Source of the DNA: Alsobacter sp046349155
GTDB lineage: Bacteria > Pseudomonadota > Alphaproteobacteria > Rhizobiales > Beijerinckiaceae
Reading direction: 5' to 3'
Assembly (NCBI GenBank): GCA_046349155.1
Contig: JAXMCW010000002.1
Coordinates: forward strand, 372,001-436,000
DNA length: 64,000 nt
Below are positions 25,480 to 34,178 of the stretch, piece after piece (within the stretch, counting starts at the first letter, position 1; every line of letters begins with the position of its first letter). The notes beneath the pieces were generated by a model. It was not told the origin of the DNA, made no database searches, and saw nothing but the letters and a program-made list of their open reading frames with translations. The position numbers and the translations under genes were made by a program.

Positions 25480-25635
25480 TCAACGCGAGAACGAGAAATA
25501 GGCCCCGAGGAGAAGCGCGGCGATCAGAGCCAGCGCCGCGAGCCCGATGCCGAGCGTCGCTCCCGGGTCATAGCAGCGCGCCGAGTTCACCGCCATGCGG
25601 CAGACGCCGCCTCCGAATTCCCGGATGATGTCCAT
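25480..25635 (-). CDS. Small single-helix membrane protein
   Basis: The proposed 51-residue product starts MDIIREFGGGVCRMAVNSAR and ends with one hydrophobic helix (LGIGLAALALIAALLLGAYF) and SFSR. A GGAGA site precedes the ATG by 8 bases, and crcB starts 7 bp after its stop, suggesting one transcript. No homologue is recalled with confidence; it could be a lone hypothetical or a chance frame. Confidence 0.5.
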   Translation of the reverse strand: MDIIREFGGGVCRMAVNSARCYDPGATLGIGLAALALIAALLLGAYFSFSR

Positions 25636-25731
25636 GCGCCGCGTCTCCAGCCCTGCGCCGCCCCAGGGACCGACAGTGTTCCCCGAGAGCGGCGATTGCA
25701 CAAGTCGGCCGGGGATTCCGCGCCTGCGCCG

Positions 25732-26226
25732 TCAGGCCGACGGACGGGGGGCAGGAACCGCTGCGCGATTGAGCTGCCACATGGTCCAGTTGAGGATGCC
25801 CGCGAAGGTGACCCAGGCGAGATAGGGCACCAGCATCCAGGCCGCCCCGGAATGCACGGTGGCGAAGCCGAGGATCGTAGCCAGGATGGACAGCCAGAGC
25901 AGGCAGAGCTCGTAGAAGGCGAGGTCCATCCGCCGCATCCCGAAGAAGATGCCCGACCACACTGCGTTCAGGGCCAGCTGCACGCCATAGATCGCGAGGG
26001 GAACGGCGGCGCCGGCGAAACCGGCCTTGCGCCAGACGAGCCAGCCGGAGATCGCGATCATCGTGTAGAGAACGGTCCAGGCCGGGCCGAAAAGCCAGTT
26101 CGGCGGTCTCCACCAGGGTTTCGCCAGCCGCTCGTACCAGTCGCCGGGCCGGAAAAAGGCGCCGCTCAGCGCCGCCGCGAAACAGGCGGCCGCAAAGCCG
26201 AGCAGGCCGAGCCAGCTTCCGTCCAT
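25732..26226 (-). CDS. TspO/MBR family tryptophan-rich sensory protein
   Basis: A 164-residue outer- or inner-membrane protein with five helices. KPWWRPPNWLFGPAWTVLYTM is the family signature loop, and later NAVWSGIFF and NWTMWQLN are conserved Trp/Asn positions. TspO binds porphyrins and acts in oxygen- or stress-dependent regulation in alphaproteobacteria such as Rhodobacter. It lies 13 bp downstream of an SDR gene in the same direction. Its link to that dehydrogenase is not obvious. Confidence 0.92.
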   Translation of the reverse strand: MDGSWLGLLGFAAACFAAALSGAFFRPGDWYERLAKPWWRPPNWLFGPAWTVLYTMIAISGWLVWRKAGFAGAAVPLAIYGVQLALNAVWSGIFFGMRRMDLAFYELCLLWLSILATILGFATVHSGAAWMLVPYLAWVTFAGILNWTMWQLNRAAVPAPRPSA

Positions 26227-26239
26227 GATCCAGTCCCCC

Positions 26240-27091
26240 TCAGGTCGTCTCGACCCACGCCTTGAACTTGTCCGCCCAGTCCGGGTGCCAGCGCGACAGG
26301 GCGGGCCGGTTCTCCACGATGTCGCCCGCCGCCCAGGCGATGCGCTTTTCGTCGAGGGCGCGCGGAACGTCGTTGTCCGGGCAGAGGATGTAGAAGTCGC
26401 CGCGCGCCAGGCTCTCCAGCATGAAATCCGCAGTCTGCTCGGGCGTCCAGGCCGCGGCGGGCTTCTCGGTGCGGCCCTTGGCCGTGAGGCCGGTATAGAC
26501 GAAGCCGGGGATGAGCAGGTGCGCGGTGATCCCGCAGCCGGGCGTGTTACGCAGCTCGTGCGCCAGCGCCTCGGTGAAGGCCTTCACCCCCGCCTTGGAG
26601 ACGTTGTAGGCGGGGTCGCCGGGCGGGGTGGTGATGCCCTGCTTCGAGCCCGTGTTGATGACGAGGCCCGGGTGGCCGCGAGCGATCATGCCCGGCACGA
26701 GCGCCTGCGTGCCGTGAACGACGCCCCAGAGGTTCACGTCGAGGATGCGCCTCCAGTTCTGCGCCTCGAACAGCGAACTGCCGGGCTGGATGCCCGCATT
26801 GTTCATGAGGACGTCGACGCCGCCGAAGCGGGAGGTGACGGCCTCGCCAAGGCGGACCACGTCCTCCAGGCGGCTGACGTCGGTCTCCAGGGCGAGCACC
26901 GAGTCCGTCCCGCCCGGAGCATCCGCCGCGATCGCCTGAACGGCGGCCGCGAGGCGGCCCGCCCCGAGATCGGCGACTGCGACCTTCATGCCGAACGACG
27001 CGAAGCGCCGGGCCGCGGCGAGCCCGATGCCGGCTGCCCCCCCCGTGATGACCGCCACCGCGCCTGGCCGGAGGACGGGATGCTGGGCCAT
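26240..27091 (-). CDS. Short-chain dehydrogenase/reductase
   Basis: The 283-residue NAD(P)-dependent oxidoreductase has the classical SDR layout: TGGAAGIG cofactor loop at residues 16-23, NNAG after strand beta-4, the catalytic Ser in NTGSKQG, and YNVSKAG carrying the Tyr-Lys pair. The start shown has AGGAGA 6 bases upstream; an ATG 18 bases earlier lacks one. The substrate is unknown. It sits upstream of tspO and divergent from a DHDPS-family gene. Confidence 0.88.
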   Translation of the reverse strand: MAQHPVLRPGAVAVITGGAAGIGLAAARRFASFGMKVAVADLGAGRLAAAVQAIAADAPGGTDSVLALETDVSRLEDVVRLGEAVTSRFGGVDVLMNNAGIQPGSSLFEAQNWRRILDVNLWGVVHGTQALVPGMIARGHPGLVINTGSKQGITTPPGDPAYNVSKAGVKAFTEALAHELRNTPGCGITAHLLIPGFVYTGLTAKGRTEKPAAAWTPEQTADFMLESLARGDFYILCPDNDVPRALDEKRIAWAAGDIVENRPALSRWHPDWADKFKAWVETT

Positions 27092-27303
27092 GGGACTTCT
27101 CCTGCGCATCGCTGAATCTGTGAGCGCAACTTAGCGCATCGCGCCGGCGCGGCGAGGGGCATCGGCCCGACATGCCTGCCATTGGGGCACAGCACCTTCG
27201 CGCCCCGCGCGCTTGACCGGAACCGCGAAATCGGGACTTTCGCGGGATGGTCGCAGCCGCAGCGCGGCCGGCCGCAGTGAAAGGCCCCCGGGGAGACGCC
27301 GCC

Positions 27304-28239
27304 ATGACCCACCAGATCAGCGCCAAGAGGCCCTACAAGGGCGTGTACCCCGTCGTGCCGACGATCTTCGACGAGCGCGGCGAGATCGACATGCCGGGCC
27401 AGTTGCGGGCGGTCGACTGCATGATCGACGCGGGCTCCACGGGACTGTGCATCCTCGCGAACTTCTCGGAGCAGTTCGTGCTGGCCGACGAGGAGCGCGA
27501 GCGCATCATGCACGCCGTGCTGAAGCACGTGGCGGGGCGCGTGCCGGTCATCGTCACGACGACCCATTTCGCCACCCGGATCTGCGCCGAGCGCAGCCGC
27601 CGGGCCCAGGAGGCCGGGGCGGCGATGGTGATGATCATGCCGCCCTACCACGGAGCCACGATCCGGGTGGGCGAGAAGGGAGTCTACGACTTCTTCAAGG
27701 CGGTTTCCGACGCGATCGACATCCCCATCATGATCCAGGACGCGCCCGTCGCGGGAACGCCGCTCTCCGTGCCGCTCCTGGCCCGCATGGCGACGGAGAT
27801 CGCCAACGTCGCGTATTTCAAGGTCGAGGTGCCCTTCGCCGCGGCCAAGCTGCGCGAGCTCATCGCGGCCGGCGGCGCGGCCATCGAGGGCCCGTGGGAC
27901 GGCGAGGAAGCGATCACGTTGATGGCTGACCTCGATGCCGGCGCAACCGGCGCCATGACGGGCGGCGGCTACCCCGACGGCATCCGCAAGATCGTCGACC
28001 CCTACTTCGCGGGGGATCGCGAGGCGGCGCTCGTCGCCTACGAGAAGTGGCTGCCGCTGATCAACTACGAGAACCGGCAGTGCGGGCTGCTCGCCTGCAA
28101 GGCGCTGATGCTGGAGGGCGGCGTGATCAAGTCCGACGCCGGGCGCGCGCCGCTCGCCCCGCTGCACCCCGCGACCCGGGCCGGGCTCCTGGAGATCGCG
28201 CGGCGGCTCGACCCCGTGGTGCTGCGCTGGGGACGCTGA
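27304..28239 (+). CDS. DHDPS/NAL-family lyase, keto-deoxy-sugar-acid dehydratase-like
   Basis: A 311-residue class I aldolase-fold enzyme. The Schiff-base lysine is Lys173 in AYFKVE, and the N-terminus YPVVPTIFDERGEIDMPGQLR with LCILANFSEQFVL resembles 2-keto-3-deoxy-L-arabonate dehydratase and related sugar-acid enzymes rather than lysine-biosynthetic DapA. The conserved Tyr of DapA is replaced in the MIQDAPV segment. Its likely role is pentose or hexose sugar-acid catabolism, consistent with the idonate dehydrogenase and the enolase-superfamily dehydratase elsewhere in the window, though these are not in one operon. Confidence 0.83.
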   Translation: MTHQISAKRPYKGVYPVVPTIFDERGEIDMPGQLRAVDCMIDAGSTGLCILANFSEQFVLADEERERIMHAVLKHVAGRVPVIVTTTHFATRICAERSRRAQEAGAAMVMIMPPYHGATIRVGEKGVYDFFKAVSDAIDIPIMIQDAPVAGTPLSVPLLARMATEIANVAYFKVEVPFAAAKLRELIAAGGAAIEGPWDGEEAITLMADLDAGATGAMTGGGYPDGIRKIVDPYFAGDREAALVAYEKWLPLINYENRQCGLLACKALMLEGGVIKSDAGRAPLAPLHPATRAGLLEIARRLDPVVLRWGR

Positions 28240-28344
28240 CGAGGCCGTCCGTCCGGCCCGACCTGCGAGAACGCGAGACGCGATCCGGCTTCGCGCCGGG
28301 AGCGGACGGTCCGCCGCTCCGCTTGCGCCGGGGCGGCTGAGTCC

Positions 28345-30411
28345 CTAACCCCACATTCCCCGGAGCCTCGCCCGCACGTCCATTCGCGCGCCCTGGCCCG
28401 GGGCCCGGGCGGCGGCGGCCGCCACGCGGGGCCAGGACACCTGCTCGAACAGGCCCAGCAGGTGCGCGGGAATGAAGCGCGTGCGGGAGGCATAGACGTG
28501 GCGGTCCCCCATGGCGTTCTGACCATGGGTGAAGAAGCGCTGAGGCGTGATCAGGTGCAGGTCGTCCCTGGCCCGCGTCATGGCCACGTAGAGCAGGCGA
28601 CGCTCCTCCTCGATCTCGGCGGCCGTGCCGGTGGCGAGGTCGGAGGGGATGCAGCCGTCCACCACGTTGAGCGCGAAAACCGACTTCCACTCCTGCCCCT
28701 TGGCGGAATGGATGGTGGAGAGGATCAGGTAGTCCTCGTCGAGATGCGGCACGCCCGCCTGGTCGCTTGTGGCGTCAGGCGGGTCGAGCGTGAGCTCCGT
28801 GAGGAAACGCTCGCGCGAGGGATAGCCCGCGGCGATCTGGCCGAGCTGGACGAGGTCCGCGTTGCGGGTGACGAAATCCTCGTGCATGCGCTCGAGGTGG
28901 GGCTGGTACCACAGGCGCGCCTGCTCGATCTCGGACGGCCACGACCCGCGACCGCGGGCCAGCGACCTCGCCAGCTCGCAGAAGGGACCCCAGTCTGCGC
29001 TCGCGCGCGGCGGCGCAGGCACCGACCCAAGCGCTGCGAGCGGCTCCGGCTCCGTGTCCAGCCGGTCAAGGATCTTCTGCGCCGAGCCCGGGCCCACCCC
29101 CGGCAACAGCAGGAGCACGCGGAACCCGGCGACCCGGTCGCGCGGATTCTCGGCGAAACGCAGCAGCGCCAGCATGTCCTTCACGTGGGCGGCGTCGAGC
29201 AACTTCAGTCCGCCGAACTTCACGAACGGGATGTTGCGGCGGGTGAGCTCCAGCTCCAGCGGCCCGCTATGGTGCGAGGCGCGGAAGAGGACGGCCTGGT
29301 CCTTGAGCCTGAGCCCGCCTTCCCTCGCCTCCAGCACGGCCTCGCACACGTAGCGCGCCTGGTCCTGCTCGTCGCGCACGCCGACGAGGCGCGGCCGGGC
29401 CTGCGAGGCGCGATCGCTGCGCAGATCCTTGGCGTAGCGCTCCGCCGCGAGCGCGATGACGCCGTTCGCGGCGGCGAGGATCGGCTGCGTGGAGCGGTAG
29501 TTCCGGTCGAGCGTCACCACCCGCGCCGGCGGTGCGAAATGCTGCGGGAAATCCAGGATGTTGCGCACCGTGGCGGCGCGGAATGAATAGATCGACTGGG
29601 CGTCGTCCCCCACCACCGTCAGCCCCTGCCCGGCCGGCTTCAGCGCCAGGAGGATCGAGGCCTGCAGGCGGTTGGTGTCCTGGTATTCGTCGACGAGCAC
29701 GTGGTCGAAGCGGGCGCCGATCGGCTCGGCGAAGTCCGGCTCGCTCATCACCTGCGCCCAGGAGAGCAGCAGGTCGTCGTAGTCCAGCACGTTCTGACGC
29801 TGCTTGGCCTCAACATAGGCCGCGAAGAGGCCTCGCAATTCGGCCGCCCAGCTGGCGCACCACGGGAAGGCCTGGCCCAGCACCTCCTCCAGCGGCGTCT
29901 GCGCGTTCACGCAGCGCGAGTAGATGGCGAGGCACGTCCCCTTGGCCGGGAAGCGTGTCTGCGTGCGGGAGAGGCCGAGCTCGTGGCGGACGAGGTTCAT
30001 CAGGTCCGCGGAATCCTCACGGTCGTGGATCGTGAAGGCGGGGTCGAGCCCGATCTCCTCCGCGTGCTCGCGCAGCAGCCGCGCCCCGACGCCATGGAAG
30101 GTTCCCGCCCAGGCCAGTCCCTGGCTCACGAGGGCCGCCTTGTCGCCCATGACCTGGCGGGCGATGCGCTCGACGCGCCGCGTCATCTCGGCCGCGGCGC
30201 GGCGCGAGAAGGTCATCAGCAGGATGCGGCCGGGATCTGCGCCGTTGAGAACCAGATGGGCGACCCTGTGCGCAAGTGTGTTCGTCTTGCCCGAGCCCGC
30301 CCCGGCTATCACCAGGAGCGGCGGCCCGGAAACCGCCCTCGCCTCGTCCACCCCGTGCTCCACCGCGCTGCGCTGCTCGGGATTGAGGTGGTCGAGATAG
30401 GCGGCTGACAT
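28345..30411 (-). CDS. UvrD/Rep-family superfamily I DNA helicase
   Basis: A 688-residue 3'-5' ATP-dependent DNA helicase with all SF1A motifs in order: Q motif LNPEQRSAVEH, Walker A AGAGSGKT (36-43), Walker B LVDEYQDTN, motif III GDDAQSIYSFRAA, motif IV LDRNYRS, motif V STIHSAKGQEW and motif VI LYVAMTRARD. The length is close to Rep/PcrA, and it lacks the nuclease domain of AddA. It acts in repair or replication restart; this may be a second UvrD-like gene beside the housekeeping copy. It is convergent with the DHDPS-family gene. Confidence 0.92.
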   Translation of the reverse strand: MSAAYLDHLNPEQRSAVEHGVDEARAVSGPPLLVIAGAGSGKTNTLAHRVAHLVLNGADPGRILLMTFSRRAAAEMTRRVERIARQVMGDKAALVSQGLAWAGTFHGVGARLLREHAEEIGLDPAFTIHDREDSADLMNLVRHELGLSRTQTRFPAKGTCLAIYSRCVNAQTPLEEVLGQAFPWCASWAAELRGLFAAYVEAKQRQNVLDYDDLLLSWAQVMSEPDFAEPIGARFDHVLVDEYQDTNRLQASILLALKPAGQGLTVVGDDAQSIYSFRAATVRNILDFPQHFAPPARVVTLDRNYRSTQPILAAANGVIALAAERYAKDLRSDRASQARPRLVGVRDEQDQARYVCEAVLEAREGGLRLKDQAVLFRASHHSGPLELELTRRNIPFVKFGGLKLLDAAHVKDMLALLRFAENPRDRVAGFRVLLLLPGVGPGSAQKILDRLDTEPEPLAALGSVPAPPRASADWGPFCELARSLARGRGSWPSEIEQARLWYQPHLERMHEDFVTRNADLVQLGQIAAGYPSRERFLTELTLDPPDATSDQAGVPHLDEDYLILSTIHSAKGQEWKSVFALNVVDGCIPSDLATGTAAEIEEERRLLYVAMTRARDDLHLITPQRFFTHGQNAMGDRHVYASRTRFIPAHLLGLFEQVSWPRVAAAAARAPGQGARMDVRARLRGMWG

Positions 30412-30506
30412 GCGATCCGAATCGGCGGGGCCCTGATCGCAGAGTGGATCACGTTTCGCGGTTTGTTCCTAGCATGCGCAGGATTTTCAACTCTAAGTTG
30501 TGTCGG

Positions 30507-31094
30507 TCACGCGAAGAGCTCGGGGTGGCGGACCTGCAGGGCGAAGGCGAGCAGAAGCGTCTTGACGTCCGTGATCTCGCCGGCCTGGGCCCGCGCGGAC
30601 AGTTCCGCGAGCGGCACCTCCACCACCTCGATGTCCTCGTGCTCCTCGTCCAGGCCGCCGCCGTCCCCGATGCGGTCAGCCTCGCCGAAGGGCGCGAGGA
30701 AGAAGACCATCCGTTCGGTCGAGATGCCAGGCATCGACCAGCCGTCCACCACGGGCTCCAGTTCGCCGAGGCGCAGGCCTGTCTCCTCCTCCGCCTCCCG
30801 CCTTGCGCCCTCCGCCGGGTCATCCTCGTCCAGAAGGCCCGCGGGGACTTCGAGTAGGCTCTCCACCTCGCTGGCCAGGAAGGGTCCCGAGCGGAACTGC
30901 CGCACCAGGACGGCGACCCTGCGCACGGGGTCGTAGGGCAGCACGCAGACTGCGGGACCGTGATCCTCGACTTCTCGGCTCACCTCGGCGCCGTTCGGCA
31001 GCCGCAGGCGCAGAATGGAGTACGTGCTCCATCCCTTGTGGACGAAGCTGCGGTCGAGCAAGGCGGGGTGCCCCCGCTGGCGATCGGCCATCAT
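30507..31094 (-). CDS. Nudix hydrolase, NudK-like
   Basis: This 195-residue enzyme hydrolyses a nucleoside diphosphate linked to another moiety. The Nudix box spans residues 86-107 and reads GLLDEDDPAEGARREAEEETGL, one residue shorter than the standard spacing, as in the GDP-mannose hydrolase NudK. The conserved upstream segment AVLVRQFRSGPF also fits that group. The start has GGAGA 6 bases upstream. A GDP-mannose or ADP-ribose substrate is the family expectation. It is monocistronic between the helicase and DUF1989 genes. Confidence 0.87.
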   Translation of the reverse strand: MMADRQRGHPALLDRSFVHKGWSTYSILRLRLPNGAEVSREVEDHGPAVCVLPYDPVRRVAVLVRQFRSGPFLASEVESLLEVPAGLLDEDDPAEGARREAEEETGLRLGELEPVVDGWSMPGISTERMVFFLAPFGEADRIGDGGGLDEEHEDIEVVEVPLAELSARAQAGEITDVKTLLLAFALQVRHPELFA

Positions 31095-31221
31095 GGAATC
31101 TCCGGATCGGACCGGCGGCGAAGGTCGCCCAGGTCGCCACGCCGGGCAACTCGTCCTTGCGGGCGAGGCCCGTGAGCCTGACCTTCGCCCGACGCGTGCC
31201 GCGCAGCTCCGCGTCGCCGCG

Positions 31222-32166
31222 CTACTCCCGTCGGGGCGCTCCCACGGCCGGAGCGCCGGCCTGGCTTGCGCCGAGGAAGCGCTCCTCCCACCACGAGAAC
31301 AGGATGTCCCGCAGGGCGGCGCCGTCGTCGCCGCCATAGATGGACAGGCGATGGGCATCGAGCAGAGCGGCCTCGTCCTCGGTGAGGGAGATCGCGATCT
31401 CGTCGACGCGCAGCGGCACGTTGGGGAATTCCGGCGTGTAGCCAGGGTCCCGCCGCAACTCGCGATCCGCCTTGATGACGGGCTGGCGGAAGTCGCGCGG
31501 CGTGCGCTGGCTGCGCAGGACCGGTGTCTCCGGCACCTGCGCAAGCTCCTCCGCCGTCGCCTGGAAGACTTTCAACCGGATCGGCTTCAGCGAGAAGTTG
31601 CTGGTGCGCATGATGTCCGCGCCGCACACGTTGGGGACGGCGAGCACGTCCATCAGCGCCAGGAGGTCGACGTGGTCGCCGGGACGGGTGTCCTGCCGGG
31701 AGATCACGGCTCGTCCCTGCGTCGTCACCTCCGTGCACATGAACAGGTTGAAGCTGTCATGGACGTCGTCGGGCGTGAGGCCGTATTCGCGCTGCGCCTC
31801 GGCCTGGATGTCATGGCAGTTGGTGTGCACGTCGAAGCCGTAGGCGCTCTCGTAGAGATAGGCGCTGCAGCGCGGGAACAGTAGGTCGTTGCGGCCGACA
31901 GTGTCGCGCAGGATGTAGAGCATGGCCCGCTCGCGCGGCGGCGCCGACCACATGAAGGTTCCGCGGGTGGGATTGAATCCGTGCACCGTGCGGGTGCGCC
32001 CGCAATGCATGAACTCCTTGTAGTCATGCAGGTTGAAGGCATTGAAGTCGACGCATTGGCCGCCCTCGACCTGCTCGATCCGCAGGACCTGCCCCTTGGC
32101 GAGTTCGATGGCCTTGCCCGTGCCGGGCTCCATGACCCACTCGAAGAGGATCTCGCGCTCGCTCAT
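31222..32166 (-). CDS. DUF1989 / urea carboxylase-associated family protein
   Basis: A 314-residue cytosolic protein of the DUF1989 family, whose members are encoded near urea carboxylase and amidolyase genes and may act on amino- or urea-type compounds. Diagnostic segments are GGQCVDFNAFNLHDYKEFM, FGFDV-like YGFDVHTNCHD and DSFNLFMCTEV, with conserved Cys and His residues that could bind a metal. No urea carboxylase gene is present here. Its ATG overlaps the stop of the ribbon-helix-helix gene (ATGA), so translation is coupled. A BMP-type binding-protein gene is divergent. Confidence 0.82.
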   Translation of the reverse strand: MSEREILFEWVMEPGTGKAIELAKGQVLRIEQVEGGQCVDFNAFNLHDYKEFMHCGRTRTVHGFNPTRGTFMWSAPPRERAMLYILRDTVGRNDLLFPRCSAYLYESAYGFDVHTNCHDIQAEAQREYGLTPDDVHDSFNLFMCTEVTTQGRAVISRQDTRPGDHVDLLALMDVLAVPNVCGADIMRTSNFSLKPIRLKVFQATAEELAQVPETPVLRSQRTPRDFRQPVIKADRELRRDPGYTPEFPNVPLRVDEIAISLTEDEAALLDAHRLSIYGGDDGAALRDILFSWWEERFLGASQAGAPAVGAPRRE

Positions 32167-32333
32167 CGGCCGTGCTCCGGCTTGGCGGCCTCGGCGGCCC
32201 GGCGGGCGGCATATTCGCGCAGGGCCAGTCGGACCAGCGCCTCGCGGTCGGCGGCGACGCCGCGCGCGACCGTGCGGTCGATCAGCTCGAGCTGCTGCTG
32301 GTTGAGCCTCAGGACCACCCTTCGATTGGACAT
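32163..32333 (-). CDS. Small ribbon-helix-helix-like protein
   Basis: A 56-residue basic protein starting MSNRRVVLRLNQQQLELIDRTV, with a beta strand then two helices (EALVRLALREYAARRAAE), the shape of a MetJ/Arc-type DNA-binding domain. The start has a purine-rich GGGGGAAG site. Its stop overlaps the DUF1989 start by 4 bases, so it is likely a co-expressed autoregulator of the operon or of the divergent binding-protein gene. It is not an obvious toxin-antitoxin pair, as DUF1989 is not a toxin family. Confidence 0.68.
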   Translation of the reverse strand: MSNRRVVLRLNQQQLELIDRTVARGVAADREALVRLALREYAARRAAEAAKPEHGR

Positions 32334-32637
32334 GCTTCCCCCCATGCGGCCGGGCTCCGGTCCCGGCGAAGAGAGTTGAGGGCCGGCCGGGGAGGCTCGC
32401 AAGCCCATAAAACAGGCGGCACCTGCCCGAATTCGCGCCCGGCGCGGCTGCGCGACCGGCACGCCGCCGCTCGCGAAGGCAGCGGACGGCCCCGGACGCG
32501 GCCCCCTCGCGGCTGGCGCGATCCTCGCATCAGCGCGAACCGGATGTCGTTCGCCGCGGCCCGGCCGGCATTCGTAAGGAGAGAGGGGAGGCCGCATTTC
32601 GCGTGCGCCCGCCTGGGCGCCGCCACGGAGACGAAGA
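32334..32637. promoter_or_regulatory. Divergent intergenic region, RHH operon / BMP gene
   Basis: This 304-bp region separates the divergent ribbon-helix-helix/DUF1989 pair and the BMP-family binding-protein gene. It must hold both promoters and any operator for the small regulator. It is GC-rich throughout; I could not pick a convincing -35/-10 pair or palindrome. Confidence 0.35.
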
Positions 32638-33738
32638 ATGAGCAGGTACGACTTCACACGCCGCGGCTTCCTGGGAAGCGCCGCGGCCGCCTCGCTGGCC
32701 CTCGGGACCGGCCTGCCGGCCCGCGCCGCCGGCGTGACCATCGGCTTCATCTATGTCGGCCCGAAGGACGACTTCGGCTGGAACCAGGCCCACGCGGTCG
32801 GCGCCAAGGCGATCAAGGACCTGCCGGGCGTCAAGGTGCTTGAAGAGGAGAACGTCCCGGAGACGGACGCCGTCGCCAAGAGCATGGAATCAATGATCCA
32901 GCTCGACGGGGCCTCGCTGATCTTCCCGACCTCCTTCGGCTACTTCGATCCCTTCATGATCGACGCCGCCAAGAAGAACCCGAAGGTCGAGTTCCGCCAC
33001 CCGACCGGCCTGTGGAACAAGGACAAGCACCCGATGAACGCGGGTGGCTATTTCTGCTACCTGGACCAGGGCCACTACGTGAACGGCATCGCGGCCGGGC
33101 TCTCGACCAAGTCGAACAAGATCGGCTTCATCGCCGCCAAGCCGATCGCGCTGGTGCTGCGCAACGTGAACTCCTTCGCGATGGGCGTGAAGAAGGTGAA
33201 CCCCAAGGCCGAGGTGCGCCTGATCATCACCGGCGACTGGGCGCTGCCCGTGCGCGAGGCCGAGTCGACCAACGCCCTCATCGACGCCGGCTGCGACGTG
33301 ATCGGCTGCCATGTGGACAGCCCCAAGGTCGTGATCCAGACGGCGGAAGCGCGCGGCATCAAGACCTGCGGCCACAATACCAACCAGGCCTCGCTTGCGC
33401 CGAAGGGCTTCATCACCGGCGCGGAGCTCAAGTGGGAGACGGTCTACAAGGCCTATGCCGCCCTGATCGCCAAGGGCGAGAAGCTGCCCAACGTCAACGA
33501 GGGCGGCTACGACCGCGACATGGTGCAGAGCAGCCCGTTCGGAGCGGGTGCGACCGAGGCGGCCCGCGCCGCCGCGACCGCCGCCATCGCCGAACTCAAG
33601 GCCGGCAAGCCGATCTTCGTCGGCCCCATCAAGGACAACAAGGGCAAGGTCGTCATCGACAAGACGCTGGAGCTCTACGATGGTAGCCTGTGGGGAACGG
33701 ACTACCTGATCGAAGGCGTGGTCGGATCGATCACCTGA
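32638..33738 (+). CDS. BMP-family ABC substrate-binding protein (Tat-exported)
   Basis: This 366-residue periplasmic binding protein belongs to the basic membrane protein (BMP/PnrA/Med) family, which binds purine nucleosides and related ligands. A twin-arginine signal TRRGFLGSAAAASLALG (Arg8-Arg9) ends ARAA, so export folded via Tat is likely. The core has FIYVGPKDDFGWNQAH, PTSFGYFDPF and LIITGDWALP, which fit the family. No permease or ATPase gene accompanies it, unusual for an ABC binding protein. Its divergent DUF1989 neighbour suggests a nitrogenous ligand such as a purine derivative; that is inference. Confidence 0.87.
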   Translation: MSRYDFTRRGFLGSAAAASLALGTGLPARAAGVTIGFIYVGPKDDFGWNQAHAVGAKAIKDLPGVKVLEEENVPETDAVAKSMESMIQLDGASLIFPTSFGYFDPFMIDAAKKNPKVEFRHPTGLWNKDKHPMNAGGYFCYLDQGHYVNGIAAGLSTKSNKIGFIAAKPIALVLRNVNSFAMGVKKVNPKAEVRLIITGDWALPVREAESTNALIDAGCDVIGCHVDSPKVVIQTAEARGIKTCGHNTNQASLAPKGFITGAELKWETVYKAYAALIAKGEKLPNVNEGGYDRDMVQSSPFGAGATEAARAAATAAIAELKAGKPIFVGPIKDNKGKVVIDKTLELYDGSLWGTDYLIEGVVGSIT

Positions 33739-33749
33739 CGCATGGTCCC

Positions 33750-33778
33750 GCGCCGGCGCCCCGCGGGGCGGCCGGCGC
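33750..33778. terminator. Nested GC-rich hairpin after BMP gene
   Basis: An 8-bp inverted repeat (33750-33757 with 33771-33778) encloses a GCCCC/GGGGC stem, giving a 13-bp stem with one bulged G. It starts 11 bp past the stop codon. A U-run is missing, so termination may be Rho-assisted. Confidence 0.5.
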
Positions 33779-33850
33779 AGGACGCGTCTGGCGGCCCGGG
33801 TCAGGCTCCGGAGCGGCACGGTGGTGTCCGCGGCAAACCAGGAGCCTGGC

Positions 33851-34039
33851 ATGGGGCGGTTCGGCCGGGTTTTCGCGACGCTCGCCATACTCGTCGGTGG
33901 ACTGCTCGTCCTCTTCAGCCTCGCAGACCTCGCGAGCCGCGGCGCGTCGGCGGCCGCGAGCGTCCAGGACGGCCTCATGCTTGTCCTGGGGCTGCTCTGC
34001 GCGCTCCTGGGCCTGTCGGCGTTCCGCCGCCGCGAATAA
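33851..34039 (+). CDS. Small two-helix membrane protein
   Basis: A 62-residue protein beginning MGRFGRVFATLAILVGGLLV with two hydrophobic helices and a basic FRRRE end. AGGAG lies 8 bases before the ATG; a GTG 30 bases upstream is a weaker start. It resembles generic small inner-membrane proteins and has no recognised family. It lies alone between the BMP and universal stress genes. Confidence 0.55.
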   Translation: MGRFGRVFATLAILVGGLLVLFSLADLASRGASAAASVQDGLMLVLGLLCALLGLSAFRRRE

Positions 34040-34178
34040 GGGCGGCGTCCGGGCGAGAGGCCCGTGCCGTCCGGCGGGAAAATCGGCGACCTTGCGCTGC
34101 CTCATGGCCGGTGGTCGCATGAGCGGCTAGGGACAATCAGGCGGCCTCACGCGCCGCCGTCGCGTCGCGAGGCTCGCC

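Noticed and set aside
25636..25731. Fluoride riboswitch upstream of crcB
   Set aside because: No recognisable crcB-motif pseudoknot is visible in this gap or in the short space before crcB.
31222..32333. RHH/DUF1989 pair as a toxin-antitoxin module
   Set aside because: DUF1989 is a metabolic-type family of 314 residues, not a toxin. The RHH protein is better explained as an autoregulator.
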